From positions 1-21,467 of the forward strand of contig JAYMSP010003026.1 of the NCBI GenBank assembly GCA_036897095.1: a DNA stretch of 21,467 nucleotides. The letters are read 5' to 3'. This DNA is from Plantago elongata. Its lineage: Eukaryota; Streptophyta; Magnoliopsida; Lamiales; Plantaginaceae. Below the pieces are notes generated by a model that saw only the letters and a program-made list of their open reading frames with translations, searched no databases and was not told the DNA's origin. Below are positions 1 through 10,689 of the stretch, piece after piece (position 1 is the first letter of the stretch; each line of letters begins with the position of its first letter). The translations under genes were made by a program, and so were the position numbers.

Positions 1-1014
1 TCTATGAAGAGTGCTATCTCCAGGACATATATTGTTAATTGTTAACAAGATTGTACTATAAATTATTAAATTACGATGCATAATTATTTTATGCCCCTCT
101 TTAATAGATATTTGTAAGAGAGAATTCCCTTCTGCATTATACATATTAATTAGACAAGTTACTGAGTTAAGTTCTTACTCTTGATATGAGGAGACTTAAG
201 ATATTATGGTTCATCCGGAAATATGAACGCTGGAAGATAAAATTGAAACAGAGGTAATACTAAACTACACGATGTTATAATCGCAGATGAATTTCGTGTG
301 TGCCGCCTTAAGTCATTATGCCTCTATATAGTAATAAATTTTGAATATTACTCGAAAACATACTTCTTATTTTTACGCTCAACGCTTTTGGGAGCTTCTA
401 TAATTGAATACCGCTCAGCTCGTAAAACGAGTATACATTTTAATAAATTATAATATTGTTCAGTTCGGAAAATTTTTTTTTACTCAAATACTACCAAACA
501 ACTTATTACATAATTAAACTAATCATATCATTCCAACAACCTTAAATATCAATAATTAACCAATCTAATATTCATACATATTTTATCAAGTCCCAATACC
601 AATCACATCATACTTACACCAATCATTTATCTCTCACATAACCTATATAACAAACCTACAATACCCTATCCAATTACAATTCTATATAAAACATTAATTT
701 TAACAATCATACTACAGTTCGATTACTATTCATTCTTTCAAACGGATTCAACTCCAATTCTATACCAAACCGCCACTAAGTGATGAAAAAACCACTTGCA
801 GTCTAGTGGTGAAAATGTTTGATTGAGACTAGAAGGGCTAGTATACAAGATCCATGGATTGCATTTCATTAAATTATGCCATTTAAAAAAAAAATTAAAA
901 TTAGTATGAGGACACAAAAATGTCTAACTTTTATAACAAAATCAATGGCAAAAGGAAGTGTGTTACAAAAATCTCGCCTATTCCACAAGCGCTTTCATTA
1001 GGCGCGCATTGTAA
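1..1014. other. AT-rich intergenic DNA
   Basis: No reading frame resembling a protein was found on either strand. The stretch is AT-rich with short homopolymer runs. Its one distinctive part is the G-depleted tract starting at 469. Around 795-870 a sequence with tRNA-like box A character (agtctagtggt) is followed by no convincing box B, so I do not call a tRNA or SINE. The C-terminal LEA_2 domain expected for the neighbouring minus-strand NHL gene was searched for here and not seen. Confidence 0.6.
469..716. other. G-depleted, strand-asymmetric tract
   Basis: By eye count this 248-nt stretch has a single G on the plus strand (at 590) but nearly 60 C. The minus strand is therefore almost free of C. 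The edges are sharp: GG at 467-468 on the left, and G again at 717, 721 and 744-745 on the right, with G becoming common from about 780. No codon structure or simple repeat unit is visible. The function is unknown; it may be a decayed repeat shaped by strand-biased mutation. Confidence 0.7.
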
Positions 1015-1636
1015 TTAGCTCTTGGATTTGGTGCTACCTTCATGAGTCATCACACGGCTTTCTTTCGCCAACTTATTTCGTCTAAACTGTTAAAAAAACA
1101 ACCATCATTAGCCAATTTCAGGTTATACATTGTCTCATAATAAGTATAATTAATATAGAATTAATTAAGATCGAGCAATGAGTATGGAAAATTACCAGAA
1201 CCAATATACAAGAACGACATGAGCAACAACAGCAAGACCGCTTTGATTTACGTTGTTGATTATTCTGATTGCTTCGTTCTGCAATCAGCAGGGCGTGTTC
1301 CGGTGGCGGGACCCGATATATTTGATTTTTAGGAACCTGTACAATGTACGTACCCGGATGAAACTTCGGTTTTGTTGATACAGGTAGAGCTGGATTCTCA
1401 GTTGAAGAGGGTGCATTTTCTTGTTTCGTGACATTGTCTACGTCTTTGTTTGGTGAACCGTTCTTTAACCTGGAACCATGATCAATTCCGTTATCATGTG
1501 GAGTGGCATTGATGATCTTTTCGGCTTTGGGGGAGCTTTGGATCTCTCCATCGGTTGAAAAAGATTGTCTGTTTTCACTTGGAGGATGATCTTTCTCGTG
1601 AGATTGAGAGCTCGCGACGCTCCCCCGATCTTCCAT
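1015..1636 (-). CDS. Truncated NDR1/HIN1-like (NHL) protein, two predicted exons
   Basis: Exon 1 (1636 down to 1196, 147 codons) starts at the ATG giving MEDRGSV. The open frame extends upstream but has no earlier ATG. The protein has a polar, disordered N-terminus, then GTYIVQVPKNQIYRVPPPEH at residues 95-114, which is the N-terminal signature of NHL6/NHL13-type proteins. A basic stretch and the cysteine cluster CCCCSCRSC (135-143) follow, then the start of a hydrophobic segment. NHL proteins normally continue with a membrane span and a roughly 150-residue LEA_2 domain, often in one exon. Here the frame soon degenerates. A GT donor at 1195 and an acceptor at 1087, with a T-run and a CTAAT branch-like site, would join in phase to 23 codons ending in TAA at 1015 (170 aa in total). 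The LEA_2 domain is missing, so this is either a truncated variant or a pseudogene. NHL proteins act at the plasma membrane in defence and stress responses; activity of this copy is doubtful. Confidence 0.5.
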
Positions 1637-2267
1637 GGAGATGTGGAGAAGGGGATTGAGAGGGAGGATGCAAGTCAATTATGATGAGAGACCATTTGCA
1701 TTAGGAAATGTCAATGGAGTTAATTCTAGGATGATGCTACTCGAGATTCAGTTTGACATTTTTGCTCGTGTCCACACAATTTTATGCCTGAAATACGAAT
1801 TTGTCATGTTGCTCTATGTGTACTATACTGAATTGATCATCTTCTTGGCACCTTGCTTCTCTTGGACCCAATCGGGCATGAATATTTGGGCTGATAGAGA
1901 GGGTCCATTGAAGCCCATTAGTGCATAGGGAATATTCTGTCCAAACAGTGAAGTTTTAGCTTGTGTTATTTGAGCTCCCTTTAACAAAAATTAACTTATT
2001 TAAAATTAGGCAACCTTCTTTAACTTATCAAATCACTTTAGATCATCATCTACTTCGACTTTTAACTTTTTATGATAACTTCTTTCAATTTTAACTATGA
2101 ATTATAAGTGTAAAATGCTCAATAAAATTATAAAATGAAAGTTTACACTCTAAAACTCCATTATATAATTTAAATTACAGTACCATTTACATTAAATTAA
2201 AATTAATTCAATTAAAAGTTGAAAAATATTGACCGCAAAACGCATAACCCAACAAGTACATCAACAT
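1637..2267. other. Upstream region of the NHL-like gene, no gene seen
   Basis: This would hold the promoter of the minus-strand NHL-like gene. The part next to the gene has mixed composition; from about 1970 it is strongly AT-rich. The plus-strand open frame at 1635-1928 has no recognisable protein features and overlaps the start of the NHL-like gene, so it is treated as chance. No unambiguous TATA box was assigned. Confidence 0.4.
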
Positions 2268-2480
2268 ATGTTCCATAAGCTGCGCCACCACCTTGAAGGC
2301 TTCAATGACATGCGTCTTTCTTTTGTCTACCATGAAGCTAGTGGAGCAGCGGATGTTCTTCTAACCAATCGGTCCCGTGCATCTAGAATGAGGGATCGAA
2401 CTAATGCTAACCTCATATCTCTTGTTGTAGCTAGTGTCAATGAAGCCCGTCCAATTTTATTTGTAGGGACAGTTATCTGA
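2268..2480 (+). pseudogene. Possible retroelement RNase H-like remnant
   Basis: This is an open frame of 70 codons from the first ATG (2268) to TGA at 2478-2480, in a stretch less AT-rich than its surroundings. The translated segment RLSFVYHEASGAADVLL resembles the C-terminal part of plant LINE-type RNase H-like domains, which commonly read HVYRExNxxADxLA. The remainder is not recognised, and no reverse transcriptase, LTR or poly(A) tail is visible nearby. The call rests on one short motif and may be chance. Confidence 0.25.
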
Positions 2481-3250
2481 CATGTTCATCAACTATATTA
2501 GCATTTGATCTTTATATGTCATGTTGGCCGTTCTAGACTCGGTATCCAAGACCTCATGTCCCAAATAACTGTAACTTATAATATTCAATTAATGTAATGT
2601 ATTAAAATTACAATAAAATTTTCACACAGTCATATTATCGGGAGCGAAAAATATATTCCTATAAAAATTTTATTTTTAAATCAAATTTTGTACTAAATAT
2701 ATATTTTTATAATAAATTATGTGTATAACTTAAATGTCATATTTATTGAATAAAATTATTAAATATTAAACTTGACAAGTTAGAGGTATTTTTTGTCAAA
2801 CCAGAAGATTCATATATAAATGAAATAATATTTGCACTAAAACTAAGCTTACCACTAAAAAGTTTAAATCACTATGTAGATAAATATTATAACATATTAT
2901 GTTATTTATTACTATAGGGAGGTATAATTATATAAGGCGGTACAAAGAAAGTAATAAATATGACAATGTGAAGTTTATTATTATTTATAATTGGTCTCTA
3001 AGTTGAGATTAAATTTTTTTATGAATATATAGTTTATTCCTTTTATGGTGTATTTTTATGGAGTTTTACAGTTAGTAACTAAAATCTGATGAGATTAATT
3101 TAGCATTCCATCATCCACTACAAGTCTACAAGACCGGTCTCCGCTACAGCACAATCTAAGAGAGTGGCATACATACGTACGTTACCGTGTAAATCTCGAA
3201 ACGCCTTGTCGACGGCAAACAAGCCTGGATCAATCGGAGTTGAATCGATC
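2481..3250. other. AT-rich intergenic DNA upstream of the ERGIC3 gene
   Basis: Very AT-rich sequence with no coding signal. A TATA-like motif, attatataagg, lies near 2926-2936, more than 400 nt before the ERGIC3 start codon. Whether it drives that gene is uncertain. The composition changes near 3120-3250, where a less AT-rich segment probably marks the proximal promoter or leader. Confidence 0.45.
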
Positions 3251-3293
3251 CAATTGAATTGAGTCTCTCTTCGTTTTCTCGTCTCGTTGTGTT

Positions 3294-3314
3294 ATGATTT
3301 GCTGCATACCATAA
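3294..3314 (+). promoter_or_regulatory. Six-codon upstream ORF in the ERGIC3 leader
   Basis: An ATG at 3294 opens a frame MICCIP followed by TAA, ending 36 nt before the main start codon at 3351. It counts as a uORF only if transcription starts upstream of 3294, which the sequence does not prove. The surrounding pyrimidine-rich stretch (3260-3290) is typical of plant 5' leaders. Confidence 0.3.
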
Positions 3315-3350
3315 CACAGATAAGTGAGTGGCGCTTCAATTCGAGCGGAA

Positions 3351-6300
3351 ATGGAGAGTTTATTCAACAAATTGCGGTCTCTCGATGCTTATCCCAAGAT
3401 CAACCAGGATTTCTACAGCCGGACGCTCTCCGGTGGCCTCATTACTCTCGCTTCCTCCATTCTCATGTTCATTCTCTTCTTTACCGAGCTCGGTTTGTAT
3501 CCTTCTTAACCTTTTCTTACCTTCATTTTCGATTCTTCTGCATTCTTAATTATTCTTAATTATGCTCATGTGCTCAGATATTAATTGATTTATCGATTTC
3601 TCGTGCGAATTTACCTCTGTGAGCTAGGATTTTTGTCAATTTTGAGCTTGTTTTGTTCGTTTTAAGGTCGATTTAGATGCTTATTAGCTCGATTTACCTA
3701 TTGTATTTATTGGTCTCTGACGGAATTGATATAAGCGATGGGGGATTAGATGGAATTGAATGCTGTATTAGGAAGATGTTTATGCTTCTGCCTGCTTATT
3801 GACTCTATATATGTTCTATATATGTTCATGCGAGTATGCGACTTCACGGAAGAGTTAGTATTATGTTTTCCGATTTGGGTAGGATGATACGGAAGAAAGT
3901 GTGATGAATTGCACATGTTCAGCTGCGTTAGGATTAGAAGTTATAGGTCAAAAATGGTCAAAGGGCATTCTGAATGTAGAAGGTAGTAACGCTTCACGAT
4001 GTTTTCAAAGTTAAGTTCATACTGTTAATACTGAGAGCTGAGTTCCTACACTTATGGCGTTTGTTCATTGTGCTAAGCTGAGGTTTAGAGAGGTTTGTAT
4101 TTGTGTAGTTCACGTTAAAAAGAAGAGGTTAGATTATGAGTCACAATTGCCCAGTTCTAAAATTCAGCAACTGAGTGTCCACTAGCCGATGCTTATATCA
4201 AGGTTCTAAAAATAAGCAGCTTGTGAGAATCACCTCTGGCGGTGTTCACAAAATCAGCCTTATTTAGCTCCTCCCAAATCGAATAAAATCGGAAACTGGC
4301 TTCACAAACACTCTTTTCTGTACTTTAGCTACAAATCAGCAATCACAATCTTATATATAAATCAGTTGCAGACTGGCAGTAAGAGTAATGACTTAATAAT
4401 ACTATTGTTTAAAGTCCAACAACGCCTTTTTTGGTGATTGGGTCTTGGTTTTCAGAATTGTCTCATGAATTATTCTTGTCATTGAAGCTCAGAGCTTGGT
4501 TTTCATTAGAAAGACAAAATATGTCCGAAGGTTTAGAAGATTGATAGAAATCTCAGCATATTAACTCATGCTTGGTGATTATCATCAGACTAATATATTT
4601 GGGGAGTTTTGTCTTCTGTGAATTAGAAGGTTTTGCATTGATTATATTATATCATTATACAATGATAATACGAACTGATAGTGGATGAGTTTGAGAGCTT
4701 TACTCCCACAACCATCATCGAAGGTCCATGATGTGATGATACGGGGCAGTCTCTGTACTGAATATTGCATATGCCTAATGTTTCCTCCTACCAATGGCAT
4801 TTTGTATGTTTTAGGTCTTGAGGAAGCTTGTCTTGTTTGTACTAGATTTTAGCTGTGCCTCTGTAGTCTGTACAATACTGTATGCAACACTTTTATGAAC
4901 TGATGGTGATCCATGCATTTAAATTCTTGCGGAAAATTCTACCATTCTAACATGTTGGTTTATATAGTTCTATCTGATTACTCACAGGGCTTTAATTTTC
5001 TCCACATGATTACAGGAATGTATCTGAACATTGCAGCTGAGACACAGTTAGTTGTAGACACATCAAGAGGCGAAAGGCTCCGCATTAATGTAAAAAGCTT
5101 TAGAGCTCAAGACTTGTCTATTCTCAGTTCAATTAGCTAAAAACACATTTATGATATATCTATATCCAGTTCCTGTCATTTAATATTTTCTCATATCCTA
5201 TTTGAAAAAAAAAATGTTAATAGTCACATTTTACTGCGCTCAGCTTGATAGTCAGCTAGGCAAACTTTTTAATTAAATTATTTCATCTAAACATGTCTAT
5301 GTTAGTATTCTCGTATTATATGTTTTTAGTTTATAAATTCCTTCACTATCATCTTCATCGTCATTCTTGTGCCATAGTAGATTTTCAATTATAATGTATA
5401 AATTGAGTTATAAATCTGAGTTATGATATCCTTTATTGCATTTAAAATTGCAGTTTGATGTGACTTTTCCAGCACTTGCATGCTCTATAGTCAGTGTTGA
5501 TGCCATGGATATTAGTGGAGAGCAACACCTGGATGTTGTAAGTGCTTTGAGGAGATCATATCTTCAACTCTCCATATATTTAGAACGTGTTCTAATATAC
5601 TGGGAATTTGGGATTACTCAAAGTTCCAACTTGTCATTTGACTTTGTAGGCTAAATTGTTTTGTTTGTTATCTTCAATCTTAAGAACATAAGTTAAAGTG
5701 ATTTTTTGTAATCATTTCAATTATTTCTCAGTAGAAAAGAATTTCAGAAACATGGAAACCAATGTAAGTCTTCAGAAAATTACCAACCATTGTCTTCTGT
5801 ATACTTCTCATGAATCATTGCATTTCTTCTTTTGCAGAAACATGATATTATCAAAAAGAGAATTGACATCAATGGTAATGTAATAGAGACAAGACCAGAT
5901 ACCATTGGACATCCCAAGGTGAGTTGGAAGATCAATCATATTAAAGCCATGTCAATGCAAGCTTCTGTCCATGCTTGTCTATCTTTGTTTTATAGCAAAT
6001 TTTCATCCTTTGTGATGCTGTATCTAGTTGCTTACTGTTTGGTATAAAAGGTGTCTTTGCTTTGTCAATGAATAAAAGCTTTCATGGTTTTGCATTTGAC
6101 ATATTTTGCCCTCCATTGACATAGATTGAAAACCCTCTACAAAGGCATGGTGGAAGACTACAGCATAATGAGACCTACTGTGGTTCATGTTATGGTGCAG
6201 AAGCGGTACGTTATACTAGCTGCTGGGATTTAGTGCTTGCTTACAGTTGCATTTGTTTTGGTCACTTATATTGCACACCTCTGTATATCTTGATTACCAA

Positions 6301-9094
6301 TTTACCATTACAAAAACGGGAATTGGGGTGGGTGTGGGGGTGGAAATAAAGAAGGAAACAAGTCGTATTTGCTCCTGTTTTTTTTTTCTTTTTCCCACAC
6401 TCGTGAGCTTTCCATTTGACTTTTTTTTTTGTTTTTTTTTTCACTTTTCCATTTTGCTTAGGTCTGCTGTTTTACTTAAACTGTCCATTCACATCTTGCT
6501 GTTGCTTAATTTTCATTTTAAATCTGCTCTGATTTGTAGGCAGATGATGATTGCTGTAACAATTGCGAAGAAGTTCGTGAAGCTTATAGAAAGAAAGGTT
6601 GGGCATTGTCAAATCCAGATGCAATCGACCAGGTATGCATATTTTGATAATTTCTTATCATTAGCAGCAGTTCCTAGGTACTTCAAGACTCATTGTGTAG
6701 TGTTTAATAAGAGTTGCTGCTGTTGAATTAATTTGGAGGAACTATACAAATGTCACATATTATTGCACACTCCACTTAGCAACTTCTACTACCGCATTGT
6801 GAGATTTACCTTGCATCTTCAGTCCGTTGTTTCTATGTTTGGCATTATTGTGACTATTGAGACAGAAAGGAAACAGCCTATATTTGTTTTGATAAGAAAT
6901 CTTTAAGTTTTGATTTGGACCAGTCATCTTGACAAAGAGTCCATTTTTTAGCCACAAGTTTATCATTGATCTCTTTTGAGATGGAGGGATGTGCTTTGCG
7001 GTAGATGTTATCATTAATTTTATGCATAATCACGTTGCAACCTTTTTCTTTTTTTTTTTTTTGGCTCATACGATTTAGTTTCCTATTTCGAATCCACATT
7101 TACACTCAACTGTTTTATTTTTTATCTTTTAAATCAGTGCAAAAGAGAAGGTTTTCTTGAGAGGATCAAAGAAGAAGATGGTGAAGGATGTAACGTTTAT
7201 GGATTCTTGGATGTGAATAAAGTAGGTGGTAATTTTCATTTTGCACCAGGGAAGAGTTTCCAGCAGTCAAATGTGCATGTTCATGATCTACAGGCCTTTC
7301 AGAAAGACAGTTTCAATGTAAGCCTATCCCTTTGTTACTTGTGTACATGGAATACCAACCTTATGAAATTTATTAGTCAAGAAATTTCCATATCAGTTGT
7401 TGATGTAGTTAAGAAAGGTGTGAGATTGATTTAGTGTTCTATTTGTACTGTAGATAAGTCACAAGATTAACAAAATATCATTTGGAGAGTACTTACCTGG
7501 TGCTGTGAATCCTCTTGATCGGTACTTTGTCTATCCAACAGCTAATTGATTGAAGGCTCTGATTGTTAGTCAATAAACTGAATCTATAATCAGTTTATCG
7601 TTTTCCTTTATGCAGGGTACAATGGACACAACACACAGCAAATGCCATGTATCAGTATTTCCTCAAGGTAAGTGGCATATATAGATTCCTGCATGTTTCA
7701 GCTGAGAATCTTGCGTCACCATTGTACATTTTTACTCACATCAACTTTCATTTCTTTGCTGTGCCGAGCATTTTATCTAAGTCATAATCAGAGTTTACTA
7801 GTGTTCAGTACAATTCTATATTATGTTGAGTGAATCCAAGTTGGGATCATCTGTCCTCATTTTGTAATGTACATTTATATATGTTTGGGTTGTAGCAGTG
7901 CCGTCTAACATGGATGAGTGAGAATTGTGCCAACTTTCATGAACTTTGCTTGAGGTTGCTTGTGCTGTGCAACACTTGTTATGTTTATCAGATTCAAGTA
8001 CAAAAGAGACTTAAATTCAGAAATATGTTATACAGTGGCTTCGTGATGGCTAAATGGCTTTAAATCAGATGAGATTTTGAATAGCCTGTTGTGATCAGAT
8101 GATTCATGACTTTGATATGATTATGAAGCTATTTTTCTTATCTAACAACTGATGAGTGGGTTCATGGTTTCGATTTAAATTTGAAACGGTAAAACTATAG
8201 TTCAATAATGGACTTGGGGATTCTACAATTTGAAACATTGACGGGGGAATAGTCTTAAGGATTGCTATTCTTTATATGTTCAGCTTTCTGCCTGACATAA
8301 TTTTTTATAGGTTCCAGACTAAAATTGTTCATCTGTTGTTTGCCATGAGTTTGTGTTGTAGAATATGAATTTTAACATGCATAAGTATATGAATTGAAAA
8401 GTGGGGTGGTTTTTCTCAAGCGGGTAGGAATGAATAATCACTCACACCAGTGTCATCAATTGTGCGTTGGATTTTTATGAATTTTTTACTCTGTCACAGG
8501 TGGTGCCAACCGTATACACGGATATCAATGGGCACGTTATCCAGTCAAATCAGGTATGACTTAAAACACTAAGTCTGCCTAGTCTCGTTAAATTTATTTG
8601 TCTTGGGTGCTATTATATATGGTAAATATGAAACATGAACTTTTGTTCTGCAGTTTTCTGTAACTGAGCATGTTAAAGGATCAGATTTGGGTAATTTACA
8701 AGCCCTTCCTGGAGTTTTCTTCTTTTACGATCTTTCACCAATTAAGGTTAGCACACTCATGTTTATCAATCTGATCAAATATTTATTTCCCCCATTCCGT
8801 TTGGCAATGTTGCAGTGCTAAGTGTTCCCAATTCTTGGTGACAGGTTACTCATACGGAGGAAAATGTTTCGTTTCTTCATTTTCTGACCAATGTGTGTGC
8901 CATTGTTGGAGGTCTGTTTATCTTTCCCTCTCTTGAGCTAGATTTCTTCCCTCAGATGATTTTGTTCTGTCCTGTTCCTTGCTGATATTGGTTGATATCC
9001 AGGTATCTTTACTGTTTCTGGGATAATCGACGCCTTTGTGTATCACGGTCAAAAAGCAATCAAGAAGAAAATGGAAATTGGCAAGTTTAACTGA
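3351..9094 (+). CDS. ERGIC3/Erv46-like ER-Golgi cargo receptor, 13 exons
   Basis: Exons: 3351-3492, 5016-5089, 5454-5537, 5838-5918, 6125-6205, 6540-6632, 7138-7317, 7454-7521, 7616-7667, 8500-8553, 8654-8746, 8845-8911, 9003-9094. All introns are GT-AG and phases close. The total is 1161 nt, encoding 386 aa, the usual length of plant ERGIC3 homologues. The N-terminal ERGIC_N region opens with MESLFNKLRSLDAYPK, followed by a membrane span at about residues 25-46. The luminal domain contains ETQLVVDTSRGERLRI and AMDISGEQHLDV. It has a cysteine cluster (Cys146, 149, 159, 160, 163) and a conserved YRKKGWAL segment. It also has FHFAPGKSFQQSNVHVHDLQ and LPGVFFFYDLSPIKV. A second hydrophobic span is at about 344-370, and a short lysine-rich cytosolic tail ends in KKKMEIGKFN. 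Erv46/ERGIC3 proteins pair with Erv41/ERGIC2 and cycle in COPII and COPI vesicles, retrieving or sorting cargo between the ER and Golgi. Intron 1 (1523 nt) and intron 9 (832 nt) are long; nothing in the protein looks broken. Confidence 0.95.
6318..6340 (+). other. G-quadruplex-type motif in ERGIC3 intron 5
   Basis: Four G-runs (GGG, GGGG, GGG, GGGGG) are separated by loops of 4, 1 and 3 nt on the coding strand, matching the standard G3+N1-7 pattern. The motif lies in the intron between exons 5 and 6 and is followed by long pyrimidine runs (about 6370-6450). Folding in DNA or pre-mRNA is possible but not shown. Confidence 0.5.
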
Positions 9095-10640
9095 TGCTCC
9101 TGTCAACTCAAATCTGTTCTGGGAGAGTGTTTTCGATCCTTCATCATGCTTGAACGCGAAGTGTTCTCCATCTGCTACTTTTCAGTCTGGGCTAACCTCT
9201 CCTTTTGTCCAACGTCAAAAGACTAACCCCATGCCGCACCATGTATACTTCACAGTTGCAGTTTTTGGTCTATAGGAAAGATATTTGTGAAACTAATTCC
9301 TAGAGTCAACTTACCCCAGTTATTTATTTATACTTACCTAATTTGATTCAGATTGTCTGTTCATCAACTTTGACATTGAGTGGTGATAATTATATTTTTA
9401 CATAAAATTATTTTATACTTGGAAGATCACAATCTGACCAAACACTACCAACCAAGTTTCTGTGTTGCTTCATGCTTGACTGGTCCCATTGGTTGAGGAA
9501 AGTGGAAACGTGTGCTTGCATTTCCCATGCATTTTCTTGGGTTGTTGAGGGTTAGGAATTTAATAGTACCCTAGATCACATGAAGGGTAAATGCCAGGGT
9601 CTAATTCGAGGAGTGCGAGTGGAGAGCTTTGGTGTTGATCAGGGTCCGGTGAAGAAAAAGAAGTACAATATTTTCTTCAGCGAATTAGAAGGTGAAATCT
9701 CACTTATCTATGAAATATGAATTCAGGATGAATTGGGTTATAATTTGTTGTATTTTTAATTTGCCTAAGACGGAATTACTATAATAGTCACAAGTAGTAA
9801 AACTAGAATTTTTAATAATATTTACATGAGAAAACATGACAATGATAAATTCAGGTTACTAAATAAACAGAGAATTGAACATATGAGACCAACAAAATGA
9901 GAAAATTTCCTCAAACATATCACAATCCCGTAATTATGGTGGGCTAGTTGGTAAATGGGAAGGCAATGATGTATATCCAACAGATTTAGAAAACAAGGGG
10001 TAAAATTGAATGATCACCCACTCAGCCAGTCTAAGTTGAATTATTATTTATTATTATAATTTATATAGGACACAAATAAATGTTTATCCTCCGACAAAAT
10101 TGAACATCTTGAGATACATTTAACACGTATTAGGAATATTTCTTAAGTATTTTTGGGACATATTCCATTATTCCATACACAAAATGAAAGTTTAAGAGGT
10201 AATTATTTAAGGTTGTTATTTATTTATATGGGACGAAGACTAAATAAACAACAAATAATAAGAGGAAAGCAGAAAGACATAAAAGAGGAAAATTGAGTCG
10301 AAGATATATTAATTGAAAGTTCATTTCATCTTTTTATTATTGAAATTAAGAATATACTAAAATTCCTTAAACTCGTAATGTGATGAAAATCTATGATTTG
10401 AAGCTGAGATTAAAAATTCAAAATCACACCATCAATTTGATACTACCAGCTTAGAATAAAAGATCTCGGAATAAGATCTGAGTCTGATAAAATAAAATGA
10501 AAGTGTTAACCTACCGACATATCCTAATGCAAAGTATAAAAGTAGTAAAAGTATCATAATCGCGTCATAATGTTATTGTTGGTGTGCAATTGAGAAGACA
10601 GTGACCTCAGCCTCAAACACACTTATCTCACCAACCACTT
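9095..10640. other. ERGIC3 3' UTR and intergenic region before MTHFR
   Basis: The first few hundred bases after the ERGIC3 stop are presumably its 3' UTR. No single poly(A) signal could be picked with confidence. The rest is AT-rich, with no coding frame of note on either strand and no clear transposon ends. The last part is the MTHFR promoter region. Confidence 0.5.
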
Positions 10641-10653
10641 CTTCTTCTCCATA

Positions 10654-10663
10654 CTATATACAC
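10654..10663 (+). promoter_or_regulatory. Probable TATA box of MTHFR
   Basis: The sequence ctatatacac follows a pyrimidine-rich stretch (acttcttcttctcc) and lies about 130 nt before the leader's splice donor at 10794. This puts a start of transcription near 10690, at the usual TATA-to-start distance for plants. The spacing and sequence are good, but no transcript end is available. Confidence 0.5.
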
Positions 10664-10689
10664 ACATCAACTTGCAGGATTTTCATCTC

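Noticed and set aside
795-870. tRNA- or SINE-like sequence around agtctagtggtgaaaatg
   Set aside because: It resembles a tRNA box A, but no box B with correct spacing and no cloverleaf or poly(A)/T tail could be found.
1635-1928. 97-codon plus-strand open frame
   Set aside because: It overlaps the start of the minus-strand NHL-like gene, lacks recognisable features and has a composition like noncoding DNA.
6247-6726. 159-codon plus-strand open frame
   Set aside because: It runs through ERGIC3 intron 5 and reads exon 6 in the wrong phase. The hydrophobic product reflects T-rich intron sequence.
9036-9275. 79-codon plus-strand open frame at the ERGIC3 end
   Set aside because: It is out of phase with exon 13, which ends in a proper stop at 9092-9094. 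The rest is 3' UTR.
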